The notes below the pieces were generated by a model. It saw only the letters and a list, made by a program, of their open reading frames with translations. It was not told the origin of the DNA and ran no database searches. A DNA stretch of 10,301 nucleotides from a bacterium (GTDB lineage Bacteria; Babelota; Babeliae; Babelales; Chromulinivoraceae): the NCBI GenBank assembly GCA_947377595.1, contig CANCGK010000114.1, positions 1-10,301 of the forward strand, read 5' to 3'. Numbering within the stretch: position 1 is the stretch's first letter; the number at the start of each line of letters is the position of its first letter. The position numbers and the translations under genes were made by a program. Positions 1 to 10,301 of this stretch are shown here, one piece after another.

Positions 1-2789
<2,789 letters not shown>

Positions 2790-2810
2790 AAATTTAATTT
2801 ACAGTTTAAG

Positions 2811-2855
2811 CGATTTAATTTTATTTAAATCGAAATTGTAGTTACCCTTAACTAC
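2811..2855 (-). other. Two hairpins in the spacer before 23S
   Basis: Two perfect inverted repeats lie between tRNA-Ala and the 23S 5' end. One has arms CGATTTAA and TTAAATCG (2811-2832, 6-nt loop). The other has arms GTAGTTA and TAACTAC (2838-2855, 4-nt loop). Neither is followed by a T-run in the direction of transcription, so they are not terminators. They are more likely part of the precursor folding near the 23S 5' end, where processing takes place. The partner strand for a full 23S processing stem would lie beyond the left edge and cannot be seen. Confidence 0.5.
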
Positions 2856-2865
2856 ATTTACAAAT

Positions 2866-2876
2866 ATTTCAAAGAT
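2866..2876 (-). promoter_or_regulatory. boxA-like antitermination element before 23S
   Basis: Read on the minus strand this is ATCTTTGAAAT, about 75 nt upstream of the 23S 5' end. The identical 11-mer occurs in the 16S leader at 4826-4836. Its core CTTTGA-A resembles boxA (E. coli TGCTCTTTAACA), the NusB/NusE loading site, which in many bacteria occurs both before 16S and between 16S and 23S. The matching position of the two copies is the main support. No boxB or boxC was identified. Confidence 0.55.
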
Positions 2877-2942
2877 CACAAGAAAATTTTTTACACTCCA
2901 TTTACCAACACGAAACGAAAACAATCTCATAAGAAAATAATA

Positions 2943-3018
2943 TGGTGGAGATGAGCGGAGTCGAACCGCTGACCCTCCGCTTGCAAAGCGGATGCTCTAC
3001 CAGCTGAGCTACATCCCC
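2943..3018 (-). tRNA. tRNA-Ala (anticodon TGC)
   Basis: A 76-nt tRNA read from 3018 down to 2943, with the CCA tail encoded in the gene. The acceptor arm pairs GGGGATG with CATCTCC and carries the G3:U70 wobble pair that alanyl-tRNA synthetase recognises. The D loop region reads AGCTCAGCTGGTAGAGC, the anticodon loop is TTTGCAA (anticodon TGC), and the T arm contains GGTTCGACTCC. It lies in the 16S-23S spacer, 26 nt downstream of tRNA-Ile, and is made from the rRNA precursor. Confidence 0.98.
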
Positions 3019-3044
3019 AAATTTCTTCACCTACAAACTCAAAA

Positions 3045-3120
3045 TGGTGGGCCTAAGTTGACTCGAACAACTGACCTCTCCGTTATCAGCAGAGCGCTCT
3101 ACCACCTGAGCTATAGGCCC
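3045..3120 (-). tRNA. tRNA-Ile (anticodon GAT)
   Basis: A 76-nt tRNA read from 3120 down to 3045, with an encoded CCA end. The acceptor arm pairs GGGCCTA with TAGGCCC. The anticodon stem CTCTG/CGGAG closes the loop CTGATAA, giving anticodon GAT, which reads ATC/ATT codons. The T arm contains GTTCGAGTC. It is the first of the two spacer tRNAs. The Ile-Ala pair in this order is the commonest arrangement in bacterial rRNA operons. Confidence 0.98.
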
Positions 3121-3138
3121 AGAATAAGTTTTTAGTAT

Positions 3139-3157
3139 CCAAGTTTAGGATTTTGTC
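3139..3157 (-). other. 16S processing stem, 3' arm
   Basis: In the transcript this reads GACAAAATCCTAAACTTGG, about 50 nt after the 16S 3' end. It is the reverse complement of the leader segment at 4797-4778 apart from one extra U in the leader. The two would form a 19-bp stem closing the 16S loop, the typical substrate for RNase III excision of pre-16S. The pairing is read directly from the sequence; the enzyme is inferred from known rRNA maturation. Confidence 0.85.
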
Positions 3158-3204
3158 GAATATTTTGCACACCAATATAAAAAAACAAATTTTTATCTCC
3201 CTCG

Positions 3205-4751
<1,547 letters not shown>

Positions 4752-4777
4752 AAAATTTTCTGTGATATTTTAAAATT

Positions 4778-4797
4778 GACAAAAATCCTAAACTTGG
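4778..4797 (-). other. 16S processing stem, 5' arm
   Basis: In the transcript the leader reads CCAAGTTTAGGATTTTTGTC, 27 nt before the 16S 5' end. It pairs with the segment after 16S (3157-3139) over 19 bp with one bulged U. Between this arm and the 16S gene a small hairpin (arms ATCACA and TGTGAT, 4766-4747) overlaps the first mature nucleotides. Confidence 0.85.
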
Positions 4798-4825
4798 AAA
4801 TTTTTATTACCAAATTTCTTATGAA

Positions 4826-4836
4826 ATTTCAAAGAT
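4826..4836 (-). promoter_or_regulatory. boxA-like antitermination element in 16S leader
   Basis: Minus-strand ATCTTTGAAAT, about 75 nt before 16S, identical to the copy the same distance before 23S (2866-2876). It lies between the promoter-proximal P1 and the processing stem, the usual place for boxA in an rRNA leader. The match to the E. coli consensus is partial, so the assignment rests on position and duplication. Confidence 0.6.
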
Positions 4837-4886
4837 ACATTTAAGTTCCTGCTTGAGCGTAACCACACTCTCAAACAAGAGATATA

Positions 4887-4915
4887 ATCATATTATAAAG
4901 AAGAGAAAATTGCAA
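4887..4915 (-). promoter_or_regulatory. rRNA promoter P1 (closest to 16S)
   Basis: On the minus strand, TTGCAA (4915-4910), a 17-nt spacer, then TATGAT (4892-4887). An overlapping perfect TATAAT lies at 4897-4892 but at a poorer spacing. Upstream is A/T-rich sequence that could act as an UP element. Predicted transcription would start near 4880, giving a leader of about 130 nt that contains the boxA-like element and the processing arm. This is a sigma70-type prediction from sequence only. Confidence 0.65.
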
Positions 4916-4953
4916 AGAAAACTTTTTAATTTCTGCGACTTACATTTATTCGA

Positions 4954-4981
4954 ATTGATAGATCAGATAGATCTAATCAAT
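4954..4981. repeat. Imperfect inverted repeat between P1 and P2
   Basis: The segment reads ATTGATAGATC, a short centre, then AGATCTAATCAAT. The arms are complementary except for one extra base on the right side. It sits about 40 bp upstream of the P1 -35 box and would be transcribed from P2 and P3. It could be an operator-like dyad or a hairpin in the long leader. Nothing in the sequence decides which. Confidence 0.35.
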
Positions 4982-5031
4982 CGATAAATTTTTATGCTTT
5001 CAAACTTAAACTACGTTACCAACGTTAAATA

Positions 5032-5060
5032 ATCTTACAGCATATATTTCTAAATTGCAA
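5032..5060 (-). promoter_or_regulatory. Candidate rRNA promoter P2
   Basis: Minus-strand TTGCAA (5060-5055), a 17-nt spacer and TAAGAT (5037-5032). The -35 box lies in the first copy of the 21-bp repeat, whose A/T-rich remainder is immediately upstream, where an UP element would be. The -10 box matches consensus at 4 of 6 positions. The case rests on the -35 sequence and spacing being identical to P1 and P3. Confidence 0.45.
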
Positions 5061-5073
5061 ATTTTATTTTCAA
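5053..5073. repeat. 21-bp direct repeat, copy 1
   Basis: A 21-bp segment beginning AATTGCAAATTTT and ending ATTTTCAA on the plus strand, repeated identically at 5173-5193, exactly 120 bp away. It contains the TTGCAA hexamer used as the -35 box of candidate promoter P2. In this A/T-rich spacer some repetition is expected, but 21 identical bases with equivalent promoter placement suggests a duplicated control element. Confidence 0.8.
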
Positions 5074-5151
5074 TTTATTTTTATCACAACTACTCAATAT
5101 TTTTTGTAGTTGCATGCGCTATATATTACTTTTCAATTGCTACGTGAATTA

Positions 5152-5180
5152 ACAATACATCAAATATTGTTGAATTGCAA
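5152..5180 (-). promoter_or_regulatory. Candidate rRNA promoter P3 (farthest from 16S)
   Basis: Minus-strand TTGCAA (5180-5175), a 17-nt spacer and TATTGT (5157-5152), with the -35 box in the second copy of the 21-bp repeat. The -10 box is weak (4 of 6). A transcript from here would run through a hairpin (arms CAACTAC and GTAGTTG, 5087-5112) and over P2 and P1 before reaching 16S. Confidence 0.38.
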
Positions 5181-5193
5181 ATTTTATTTTCAA
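5173..5193. repeat. 21-bp direct repeat, copy 2
   Basis: Identical to 5053-5073 over 21 bases. It carries the -35 hexamer of candidate promoter P3. The flanking sequences differ, so the repeat boundary is sharp on both sides. Confidence 0.8.
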
Positions 5194-5376
5194 ATTAAAC
5201 AAGATTGATACGTTTTACAAATCTCTATACATGAGATGTATATACTTCTTAAATTACTATACATTATATGTAGTCAAAAACGCTCGTATTATTTTTTCAC
5301 TCTATACCAAACAGATCAATACACAATATTAAAAATGAATAGAAGCATCAATAACAAAAAATTTTGATAATCCCAG
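5194..5376. other. AT-rich intergenic stretch without a gene
   Basis: No convincing ORF with a ribosome site was found on either strand here. The only structure is a short perfect hairpin, arms TATACAT and ATGTATA around GAG (5226-5242), followed by a looser dyad near 5258-5274. It separates the terminator of the M23 gene from the rRNA promoter region and may hold further upstream rRNA control sequence. Confidence 0.5.
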
Positions 5377-5421
5377 AAAAAAGCCCCGTATATATTCATC
5401 AAGAAATACATACGGGGCTTT
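5377..5421 (-). terminator. Intrinsic terminator of the M23 peptidase gene
   Basis: Perfect 12-bp inverted repeat: AAAGCCCCGTAT (5380-5391) against ATACGGGGCTTT (5410-5421), with a few extra pairs possible inside the 18-nt loop. On the minus strand the stem ends in a run of six T (5382-5377), typical of Rho-independent termination. It starts 24 bp after the stop codon of the M23 gene. On the plus strand only three T follow the stem, so it should act mainly in one direction. It insulates the rRNA promoters from read-through. Confidence 0.92.
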
Positions 5422-5445
5422 ACATTAAAATATACGATCAGTTGA

Positions 5446-6660
5446 TCAACTTATAAATTCTTTTTTAGTCCATTGCATAGGATCAATAGCAACATTACCA
5501 ACACGAATCTCCCAGTGCAAATGATAGCCATTTGCATAACCAGTCTTACCCATAGTTCCAATCGGATTGCCTTTTTTTATTTTTTGACCAACTTGAATAT
5601 TTGCATAATCTTCTAAATGAAAATACATACTCAAAATTCCCCAACCATGATCAATGACAATAGTATTTCCACTATGTACATAACGTTCTTTTAACACTAC
5701 AACCCCAGACTGTGATGCCCACACAACACTACGAGGAGCCGAAGCTACCATATCCAAAGCTTTATGCACATAACAACCACGCTCTTGAGCGATACGTGAA
5801 ATACCAAATTCTGTTGTAATTGCAGTCATCGCAAGAGGAATTTCAAAAACACCTTGCCACATCTTTTCTTGAATTGATTGCAAAGTCAACTCTTCCATCT
5901 TGCTTTCAAAATCTTTTTCTGATAATTGAGTAAATTCACGTTCACGATCAAGAGCTCCAGAAGGAACATGCAATGTTTTTTTCTTAAACGCAAAGGAATT
6001 AACCTGAAATGTTGACTGCAAGTTAAAATCATTTCCGACATGATCTGTAATCGCTACAGAAAATGCATAATCTGATGGATGCTGATCGCAATCAGTTGGA
6101 ATAAACGTTTCATAGACTAAAGAGCCATTTGACTCTGGATATGCAAAATATTGACGAGCAAGAGCTGTAACAACCGCTTGCTTAATTGGTTTATTCACTT
6201 GAAACTGTACATGCAAACATCTGCCTTGCAAAACTTTATAATCAGAGGCAGGTTTTATAAACCCTGCTTGCAACTGAGCATTATCAACATAAAAAATTTT
6301 ATCAATCTCTACTTTGTTTTTATGTCGCGCGCCACTGACAACAATAAATTTAATATGATGCTTTCCGTTTTCAATTGCATCAACTGAATATGAACAAGGT
6401 AATTCAAAATGAGCACGAGACACTGGATAATGAGCAACCTGCTTACCGTCAATTAAAACAGTACATGTTGCAATTTTATAAGGATGATCAGCGGTTATCT
6501 TAGCCATCAATTTACCTGCAAAATAATTTTCATCAGATAAACCATCGATAACAACAATCGGATCTTGAGTATTGTAATAATATAAATAAATACTATGTCC
6601 AATATACCAACTCAAAAAGCCAATAATAATTACTCCAATATATTTTGTGTATTTGATCAT
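5446..6660 (-). CDS. Membrane-anchored M23 (LytM-type) metallopeptidase
   Basis: A 404-aa predicted zinc endopeptidase that would cut peptide cross-links of peptidoglycan outside the inner membrane. The start at 6660 is chosen because AAGGA (6672-6668) lies 7 nt before this ATG and the protein then begins MIKYTKYIG; a start at 6696 would add 12 residues and lacks such a site. One membrane helix spans residues 7-29. Then comes a beta-rich region of about 200 residues, probably Ig-like, and a charged helical linker near 238-270. The M23 domain (about 283-398) has the ligands of HKALD (H299, D303), the FHL histidine (H348) and HLHWE (H380, H382), so the catalytic set looks complete. The gene is alone on its strand, ends in a strong terminator and reads toward the rRNA operon. 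The M23 call is firm. The substrate is inferred: it could be a cell-separation or growth hydrolase, and the upstream domain could instead bind a partner. Confidence 0.93.
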   Translation of the reverse strand: MIKYTKYIGVIIIGFLSWYIGHSIYLYYYNTQDPIVVIDGLSDENYFAGKLMAKITADHPYKIATCTVLIDGKQVAHYPVSRAHFELPCSYSVDAIENGKHHIKFIVVSGARHKNKVEIDKIFYVDNAQLQAGFIKPASDYKVLQGRCLHVQFQVNKPIKQAVVTALARQYFAYPESNGSLVYETFIPTDCDQHPSDYAFSVAITDHVGNDFNLQSTFQVNSFAFKKKTLHVPSGALDREREFTQLSEKDFESKMEELTLQSIQEKMWQGVFEIPLAMTAITTEFGISRIAQERGCYVHKALDMVASAPRSVVWASQSGVVVLKERYVHSGNTIVIDHGWGILSMYFHLEDYANIQVGQKIKKGNPIGTMGKTGYANGYHLHWEIRVGNVAIDPMQWTKKEFIS

Positions 6661-6815
6661 GCGATCGTCCTTACGAATGAAAAATAGAGATAACATTTAG
6701 ATACAATTAAGCATGTATCAAGATACCTGAATTTCAAGAATAAATAAAATTGTTGCATTTAAAAGATAAATTCTTGTATACCTGAATCCAATTATTGAAA
6801 AAGGAAAGAAATCTC
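6661..6815. promoter_or_regulatory. Divergent promoter region with duplicated 10-bp motif
   Basis: This 155-bp region lies between the M23 gene and the plus-strand operon and must hold both promoters. ATACCTGAAT occurs twice in the same orientation (6723-6732 and 6778-6787), 55 bp apart; the first copy overlaps a small palindrome GTATC-AA-GATAC (6716-6727). A possible M23 promoter is TTGATA (6721-6716), 16 nt, TAAATG (6699-6694) on the minus strand; its -10 is poor. A repeated motif overlapping both promoter areas would suit a shared regulator, but this is inference. Confidence 0.4.
6753..6782 (+). promoter_or_regulatory. Candidate promoter of the exported-protein operon
   Basis: TTGCAT (6753-6758), an 18-nt spacer and TATACC (6777-6782). 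The -35 resembles the TTGCAA of the rRNA promoters. The -10 overlaps the second ATACCTGAAT motif, so a protein bound there would block or modulate initiation. The leader would be about 25 nt, with AAGGA at 6801-6805 serving the ATG at 6816. No better sigma70-like pair was seen. Confidence 0.35.
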
Positions 6816-8087
6816 ATGGACAATTCATTACTATCAAAACTGATTATTTTATGTTTATGCCATGTAACATTTTTACATCATACTATCATCGCAAGTAACT
6901 CAAATACTCAATGGCCTATTATCACAAGGACTTCAAAAAATAGCTTACCAGAAGAATTACAAAAAGAAGCTGCGAATGTAAAACTATCAATTTTACAACC
7001 TTCACCTGACGACCTTTCGAAATTATATCAATCATATCCCAATGGATCTGTACTATTTCCAGATCATCCAGACATTGCATTAAAATTTAATACCATGATT
7101 GAAGGAATAAAAAAAAATCCACAAGTTATAGAATTTTTTAGAAAAATTCATATCAATGCTCTGAATAAAATATATGAACATTGCATGAAAATATACGTCA
7201 ACTTTAATCTTACCAATCCTGGATGCAACCAAACAACTCAAGAGCCGACTGCAAACGTTGCTGCCTATCTTACAGATCAAGCAATCTATACAACAAATAA
7301 AAAAAAGTTACTGATGAATCATTTTATGAATATAATCCAAGCTCAATTTGGAGCTTCTATTGTATCTTACATAAAAACAACTCCGCCCGATATGGCCGTT
7401 GCTTTTGGAACTTTATTTATCACTAATGATAATGGAATCAACTTACAACAATTCACACAGCCTCAATCTGATCAGGCAATTATCGCTCAACAAAATACAT
7501 ATCTAGAATTTTTACAAAATTATATAATTTTTTTTAAAGCTTATACCAATTTATTAACTCAAGCAGACTCTACAGGTACAAATCAATACTATCTGACTGC
7601 AAAAAAAATAGCCTTGCTTCCTACTTTGAGCTCAATGAACCCTGCTATGTTTTTTTATGACAGTCAATCAATGAGATCAATACAGTTTATTCCTTTTGTT
7701 GCAGGAACTATTCCTACAAAATCTCAATTGATTCCATGGGCTGAAAGCATCGTCAATGCCGCAGAAAAAAATACATTACAAAATGGACACCCAATAGCTT
7801 ATTTTAAAGATGCTACAGGCAAGAAAACAGCGGAAAAAAACAAAGCTCAATCATTATTTCTATTAACAGAAGTAGGAAGTTCTTTATTTGAACAAGAACT
7901 TTTACCGCAACCTACATGGCTTAATAATCAAAACGGCTGCATACGAGTTTTACAAGGTTGCCTAGGAGATCCTTCAGCTCTTGTTGGTTTAGGTATTCTT
8001 GATGAAACTTTAGAAAAAATTATAGAAAAAGCTCTTGATCATAAAAATTCAAAATCATCTGACTCCTCACGAGAAAAGAAAAAATAG
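6816..8087 (+). CDS. Exported protein of unknown function, operon gene 1
   Basis: A 423-aa protein I do not recognise. The ATG at 6816 follows AAGGA (6801-6805); the frame is open upstream to a TTG at 6795, but that start would precede the ribosome site and spoil the signal peptide. Residues 1-27 look like a Sec signal peptide: a short polar start, a hydrophobic stretch LLSKLIILCLCHVTFL, and a likely cut after IIAS. The mature protein looks mainly helical (for example 84-130, 160-185 and 220-250) with four cysteines (C123, C137, C375, C382) that could form disulfides outside the cytoplasm. It ends in a charged Ser/Lys tail (about 408-423). No catalytic motif or further membrane segment was seen. 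It is the first of three co-directional exported proteins, and only 1 nt separates its stop from the next start, so coupled translation is likely. Periplasmic or secreted location is inferred from the signal peptide. Confidence 0.9.
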   Translation: MDNSLLSKLIILCLCHVTFLHHTIIASNSNTQWPIITRTSKNSLPEELQKEAANVKLSILQPSPDDLSKLYQSYPNGSVLFPDHPDIALKFNTMIEGIKKNPQVIEFFRKIHINALNKIYEHCMKIYVNFNLTNPGCNQTTQEPTANVAAYLTDQAIYTTNKKKLLMNHFMNIIQAQFGASIVSYIKTTPPDMAVAFGTLFITNDNGINLQQFTQPQSDQAIIAQQNTYLEFLQNYIIFFKAYTNLLTQADSTGTNQYYLTAKKIALLPTLSSMNPAMFFYDSQSMRSIQFIPFVAGTIPTKSQLIPWAESIVNAAEKNTLQNGHPIAYFKDATGKKTAEKNKAQSLFLLTEVGSSLFEQELLPQPTWLNNQNGCIRVLQGCLGDPSALVGLGILDETLEKIIEKALDHKNSKSSDSSREKKK

Positions 8088-8088
8088 C

Positions 8089-9372
8089 ATGATAAAAAAA
8101 TATAATTTCATATTTTTTTGCTTTTTAATCGCAGGATGCATGCAAAAAAAAGAGTCAAAATTTTCATCTACGCCGTCACATAAACAACCTGCTTTACCAG
8201 AAAACATCGTCTTGATGCATCATAATTCTGAACAAGATAATGTTCATATTCAATTTTTAGAAGAAATGTTGACCTATAAAAATATCAGTACATTTGCAAC
8301 AGATGCATCTATTCAAATACTTGCATCACAAGGCGCATCAATGGCTAATGCTCATATAACAACTCAAGGTCAAATGCTGGCAAATAAAATAAACAAAGAT
8401 AGTCAAACTCTCCAGACAAGCATGCAATCTTTTCAAAATAAAGCACAAGTTGACCAGCAAGAGAAATTACAAAATATTACTCATGCCTTTTCACAAGCAA
8501 TACAAAATGAACAAGCTGCAACAGCACAAGCAAGTGTAATTTCAAACATGCAATTAGATTATCTTCAAAAAAATATCAGCTCTGCGCAACCTCAACAAAA
8601 CTATCTTTTTAGTCAAATTCAATTTGATCAATTATTCAGTCAAGGCACTATGTTAACTCCAAATGGAGCTGTATGGAAAAATCCATTTTCTGTAGGTGAT
8701 TGGGAATATGAAAAAGAGAATAATAGTTTTTGGCAATATCAAATTATGCCTATTACCAATACAACGACAGGCTCATCGGCTCAAGCTGAAAACAATGCTA
8801 TTTTTACAGAATATGTTACAACGAAAGAACAGTACAATATTACAGGATCGATCACAATTTATTATGCTCAATCACCTTTTTTCATTGGTATACTTTGCAA
8901 TAAAGCTCGATGGATTTCTGGCGATTTTCAGTCAATTCGCAAAGCCAGAATGATTGGTGTTTATGGAAAAAATCCAACAGATATAGGAGTATATTTTGCA
9001 GAACAATACACTATGAATGCAGAACAAATGAAAAAATACCCAAATGATGACCCAACTCAAACACCTCTACAACAAATCATTAACAATAAAGTTGATAAAA
9101 AAGTAAGCATTCCTGCAGACGTTTTTATACATGTTAACGATGAACCAGTCACTATTAATTTTGACATCGTAAATTCTCCGAAAAAATTATCTTGCACCCT
9201 AACAATAGCTGGACAAGAAGCTATGAATTTTTCTGTCAATAATCTTGATCCTTCTATGTACATGCATCATGGCATTGGTTTTATAAGCCCTGGCGCAATA
9301 GCTCAATTTAAACTCGCTCAACCTCAAGATCTTCTATTTACTGATCAAGCTCTTTTAAACTTTAAGGATTAA
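8089..9372 (+). CDS. Predicted lipoprotein, helical segment plus beta-rich domain, operon gene 2
   Basis: A 427-aa protein of unrecognised family. The ATG at 8089 is chosen because it gives a clean lipoprotein signal MIKKYNFIFFCFLIAGC, with C17 as the lipidated residue; the frame is open to 8035, but an upstream start would bury this signal. There is no good Shine-Dalgarno, only a purine-rich AGAAAAG, so initiation probably depends on ribosomes finishing gene 1, whose stop is 1 nt away. Residues 18-50 form a polar linker. Residues about 55-165 are rich in Ala, Gln and Ser with long-helix character, possibly coiled coil. Residues about 195-410 are aromatic and beta-rich (GDWEYEKENNSFWQYQ, SITIYYAQSPFFIG, then GIGFISPGAIAQFKL near the end), which resembles a jelly-roll or concanavalin-like fold. 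That resemblance is only an impression. It is probably an envelope-anchored structural or binding protein. Gene 3 has its ribosome site inside the last codons. Confidence 0.9.
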   Translation: MIKKYNFIFFCFLIAGCMQKKESKFSSTPSHKQPALPENIVLMHHNSEQDNVHIQFLEEMLTYKNISTFATDASIQILASQGASMANAHITTQGQMLANKINKDSQTLQTSMQSFQNKAQVDQQEKLQNITHAFSQAIQNEQAATAQASVISNMQLDYLQKNISSAQPQQNYLFSQIQFDQLFSQGTMLTPNGAVWKNPFSVGDWEYEKENNSFWQYQIMPITNTTTGSSAQAENNAIFTEYVTTKEQYNITGSITIYYAQSPFFIGILCNKARWISGDFQSIRKARMIGVYGKNPTDIGVYFAEQYTMNAEQMKKYPNDDPTQTPLQQIINNKVDKKVSIPADVFIHVNDEPVTINFDIVNSPKKLSCTLTIAGQEAMNFSVNNLDPSMYMHHGIGFISPGAIAQFKLAQPQDLLFTDQALLNFKD

Positions 9373-9376
9373 GATC

Positions 9377-10301
9377 ATGAAAACAAAAATCCTCTCTCTT
9401 CTTTTTTTATTCTTGCATACATATGAAACACGAGGAAAAGAAGCTGCTTTAAAAAAACCAGTTGCACAAAAACAACAATCTACGCAGACATCGCCCAACA
9501 AAAATACAAAAAATATCACTCAGGATGAAAATCAAATAATTTCATCAGTTTTTACTCAAAATATGCCTACAACCTCTATCTATGAATCAATTATCGAAGA
9601 AATATATGGTCAAAAAGGGCTTGGTCTTTCACGAGAACATGTAACTCATATCAAAAATAGCTATTGCTATCTTGAATTTTTGGTCAAGCTCGAAAAAGTA
9701 AAAAAAGATCCTCAATATGCAATATATCAAACAACTGATTTTAAAAATTTTATAGAACCATCATCAACCACCAACGCACTTATGCCTACAGAAGAATTAA
9801 CTGAAAGTCCTGCTTGGAAATCTATACAAATCACTAGTCAAGACCTTATGACAAGCGCACCTTGGCAAAATTTTATCAAAGCAATGATATGCGATAGTTT
9901 TGATAATGACACTACTTTTATTGTCGATACGACTCAAGCTAATAATCAATTGTTTCCTTATTTACCTAACATCGAAATGAGTTATCAAGATACTCATTTT
10001 ACCAGCTTGCAATTATATCAAGAATCATTACAAATCCAATCATTATTGCAAGATCAACAAAGACAAGTCTATCTTAACCAGATTCAAGACTGGCAAGTAT
10101 CTACATCAAAATTATTTAATGTCATAACTCTTTTTAAACAGCAAGATTTTTATAATTTTACTCATAATCAAACTGCAATATCATCACAAAAAAATACTGT
10201 CGTAATTCCAAGTCAAATTCGTCAAGACATTGTCTGCTATTTTATGTTTATGCATATTCAAAAAATCATAGAAACTTACATAACCATTGAAAACATTTCA
10301 G
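9377..10301 (+). CDS. Exported protein of unknown function, operon gene 3, partial
   Basis: An open frame from ATG 9377 to the window edge: 308 codons without a stop, so the C-terminus is missing. AAGGA (9364-9368), inside the last codons of the lipoprotein gene, lies 8 nt before the ATG; the gap between genes is 4 nt. The N-terminus MKTKILSLLFLFLHTYETRG is a short signal peptide, cut probably near residues 19-23. A low-complexity Lys/Gln/Thr/Asn linker follows (about 24-50). The rest appears helical and Gln-rich, with a stretch near 205-240 (QLYQESLQIQSLLQDQQRQ) that could be a coiled coil. I recognise no family or catalytic motif. Its codon and amino-acid composition (AT-rich, many Q, N, K, T) matches the two genes before it, as expected for one transcription unit. 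Membership of the same exported system is inferred from operon position. Confidence 0.88.
   Translation, partial: MKTKILSLLFLFLHTYETRGKEAALKKPVAQKQQSTQTSPNKNTKNITQDENQIISSVFTQNMPTTSIYESIIEEIYGQKGLGLSREHVTHIKNSYCYLEFLVKLEKVKKDPQYAIYQTTDFKNFIEPSSTTNALMPTEELTESPAWKSIQITSQDLMTSAPWQNFIKAMICDSFDNDTTFIVDTTQANNQLFPYLPNIEMSYQDTHFTSLQLYQESLQIQSLLQDQQRQVYLNQIQDWQVSTSKLFNVITLFKQQDFYNFTHNQTAISSQKNTVVIPSQIRQDIVCYFMFMHIQKIIETYITIENIS

Noticed and set aside
5087..5112. Hairpin CAACTAC/GTAGTTG as a terminator
   Set aside because: No T-run follows on either strand. It is noted only as a hairpin in the long rRNA leader.
4880..5445. CRISPR array or mobile-element ends
   Set aside because: Only two copies of one 21-bp repeat exist, with unlike flanks. 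There are no regularly spaced repeats and no transposase or terminal inverted repeats.
6151..7280. Small ORFs on the opposite strand of the M23 and first operon genes
   Set aside because: They are shadows of clearly coding frames, without ribosome sites or recognisable products.
8696..9263. Small ORFs within the lipoprotein gene in other frames
   Set aside because: The lipoprotein frame is continuous with a strong lipobox, and these have no independent start signal.

Overview
The window is AT-rich bacterial chromosome using the standard genetic code: all three stop codons end genes here and tryptophan is TGG. The left 4.75 kb is most of an rRNA operon read on the minus strand, in the order 16S, tRNA-Ile(GAT), tRNA-Ala(TGC), 23S. 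The 23S gene runs off the left edge, so roughly its last 200 nt and any 5S gene lie outside. The linked 16S-23S layout argues against Rickettsia-like lineages, where these genes are separated. The divergent 16S, the AT-rich exported proteins without recognisable families and the Q/N-rich composition would fit an intracellular or epibiotic lineage such as Dependentiae (TM6/Babeliae). That placement is inference only and no database was searched.

From about 4750 to 5445 there is no gene. This stretch holds the rRNA leader, with a boxA-like element and one arm of the 16S processing stem. It also holds what look like three tandem minus-strand promoters, each with a TTGCAA -35 box; two of them sit in a 21-bp direct repeat spaced exactly 120 bp apart. 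The stretch ends at a strong intrinsic terminator (5377-5421) for the gene beyond it.

At 5446-6660 (minus strand) lies a membrane-anchored M23 (LytM-type) peptidoglycan metallopeptidase with its zinc-binding motifs intact. It is divergently arranged to a plus-strand operon across a 155-bp intergenic region carrying a short duplicated motif.

The plus-strand operon (6816 to beyond 10301) has three tightly spaced genes: a signal-peptide protein (423 aa), a lipoprotein (427 aa) with an Ala/Gln-rich helical segment and a beta-rich C-terminal half, and a second signal-peptide protein (308 aa visible, open at the window edge). None belongs to a family I recognise. All three are predicted to be exported, and spacings of 1 and 4 nt suggest coordinated expression, so they may form an envelope or surface assembly. 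This operon is the least explained content of the window.
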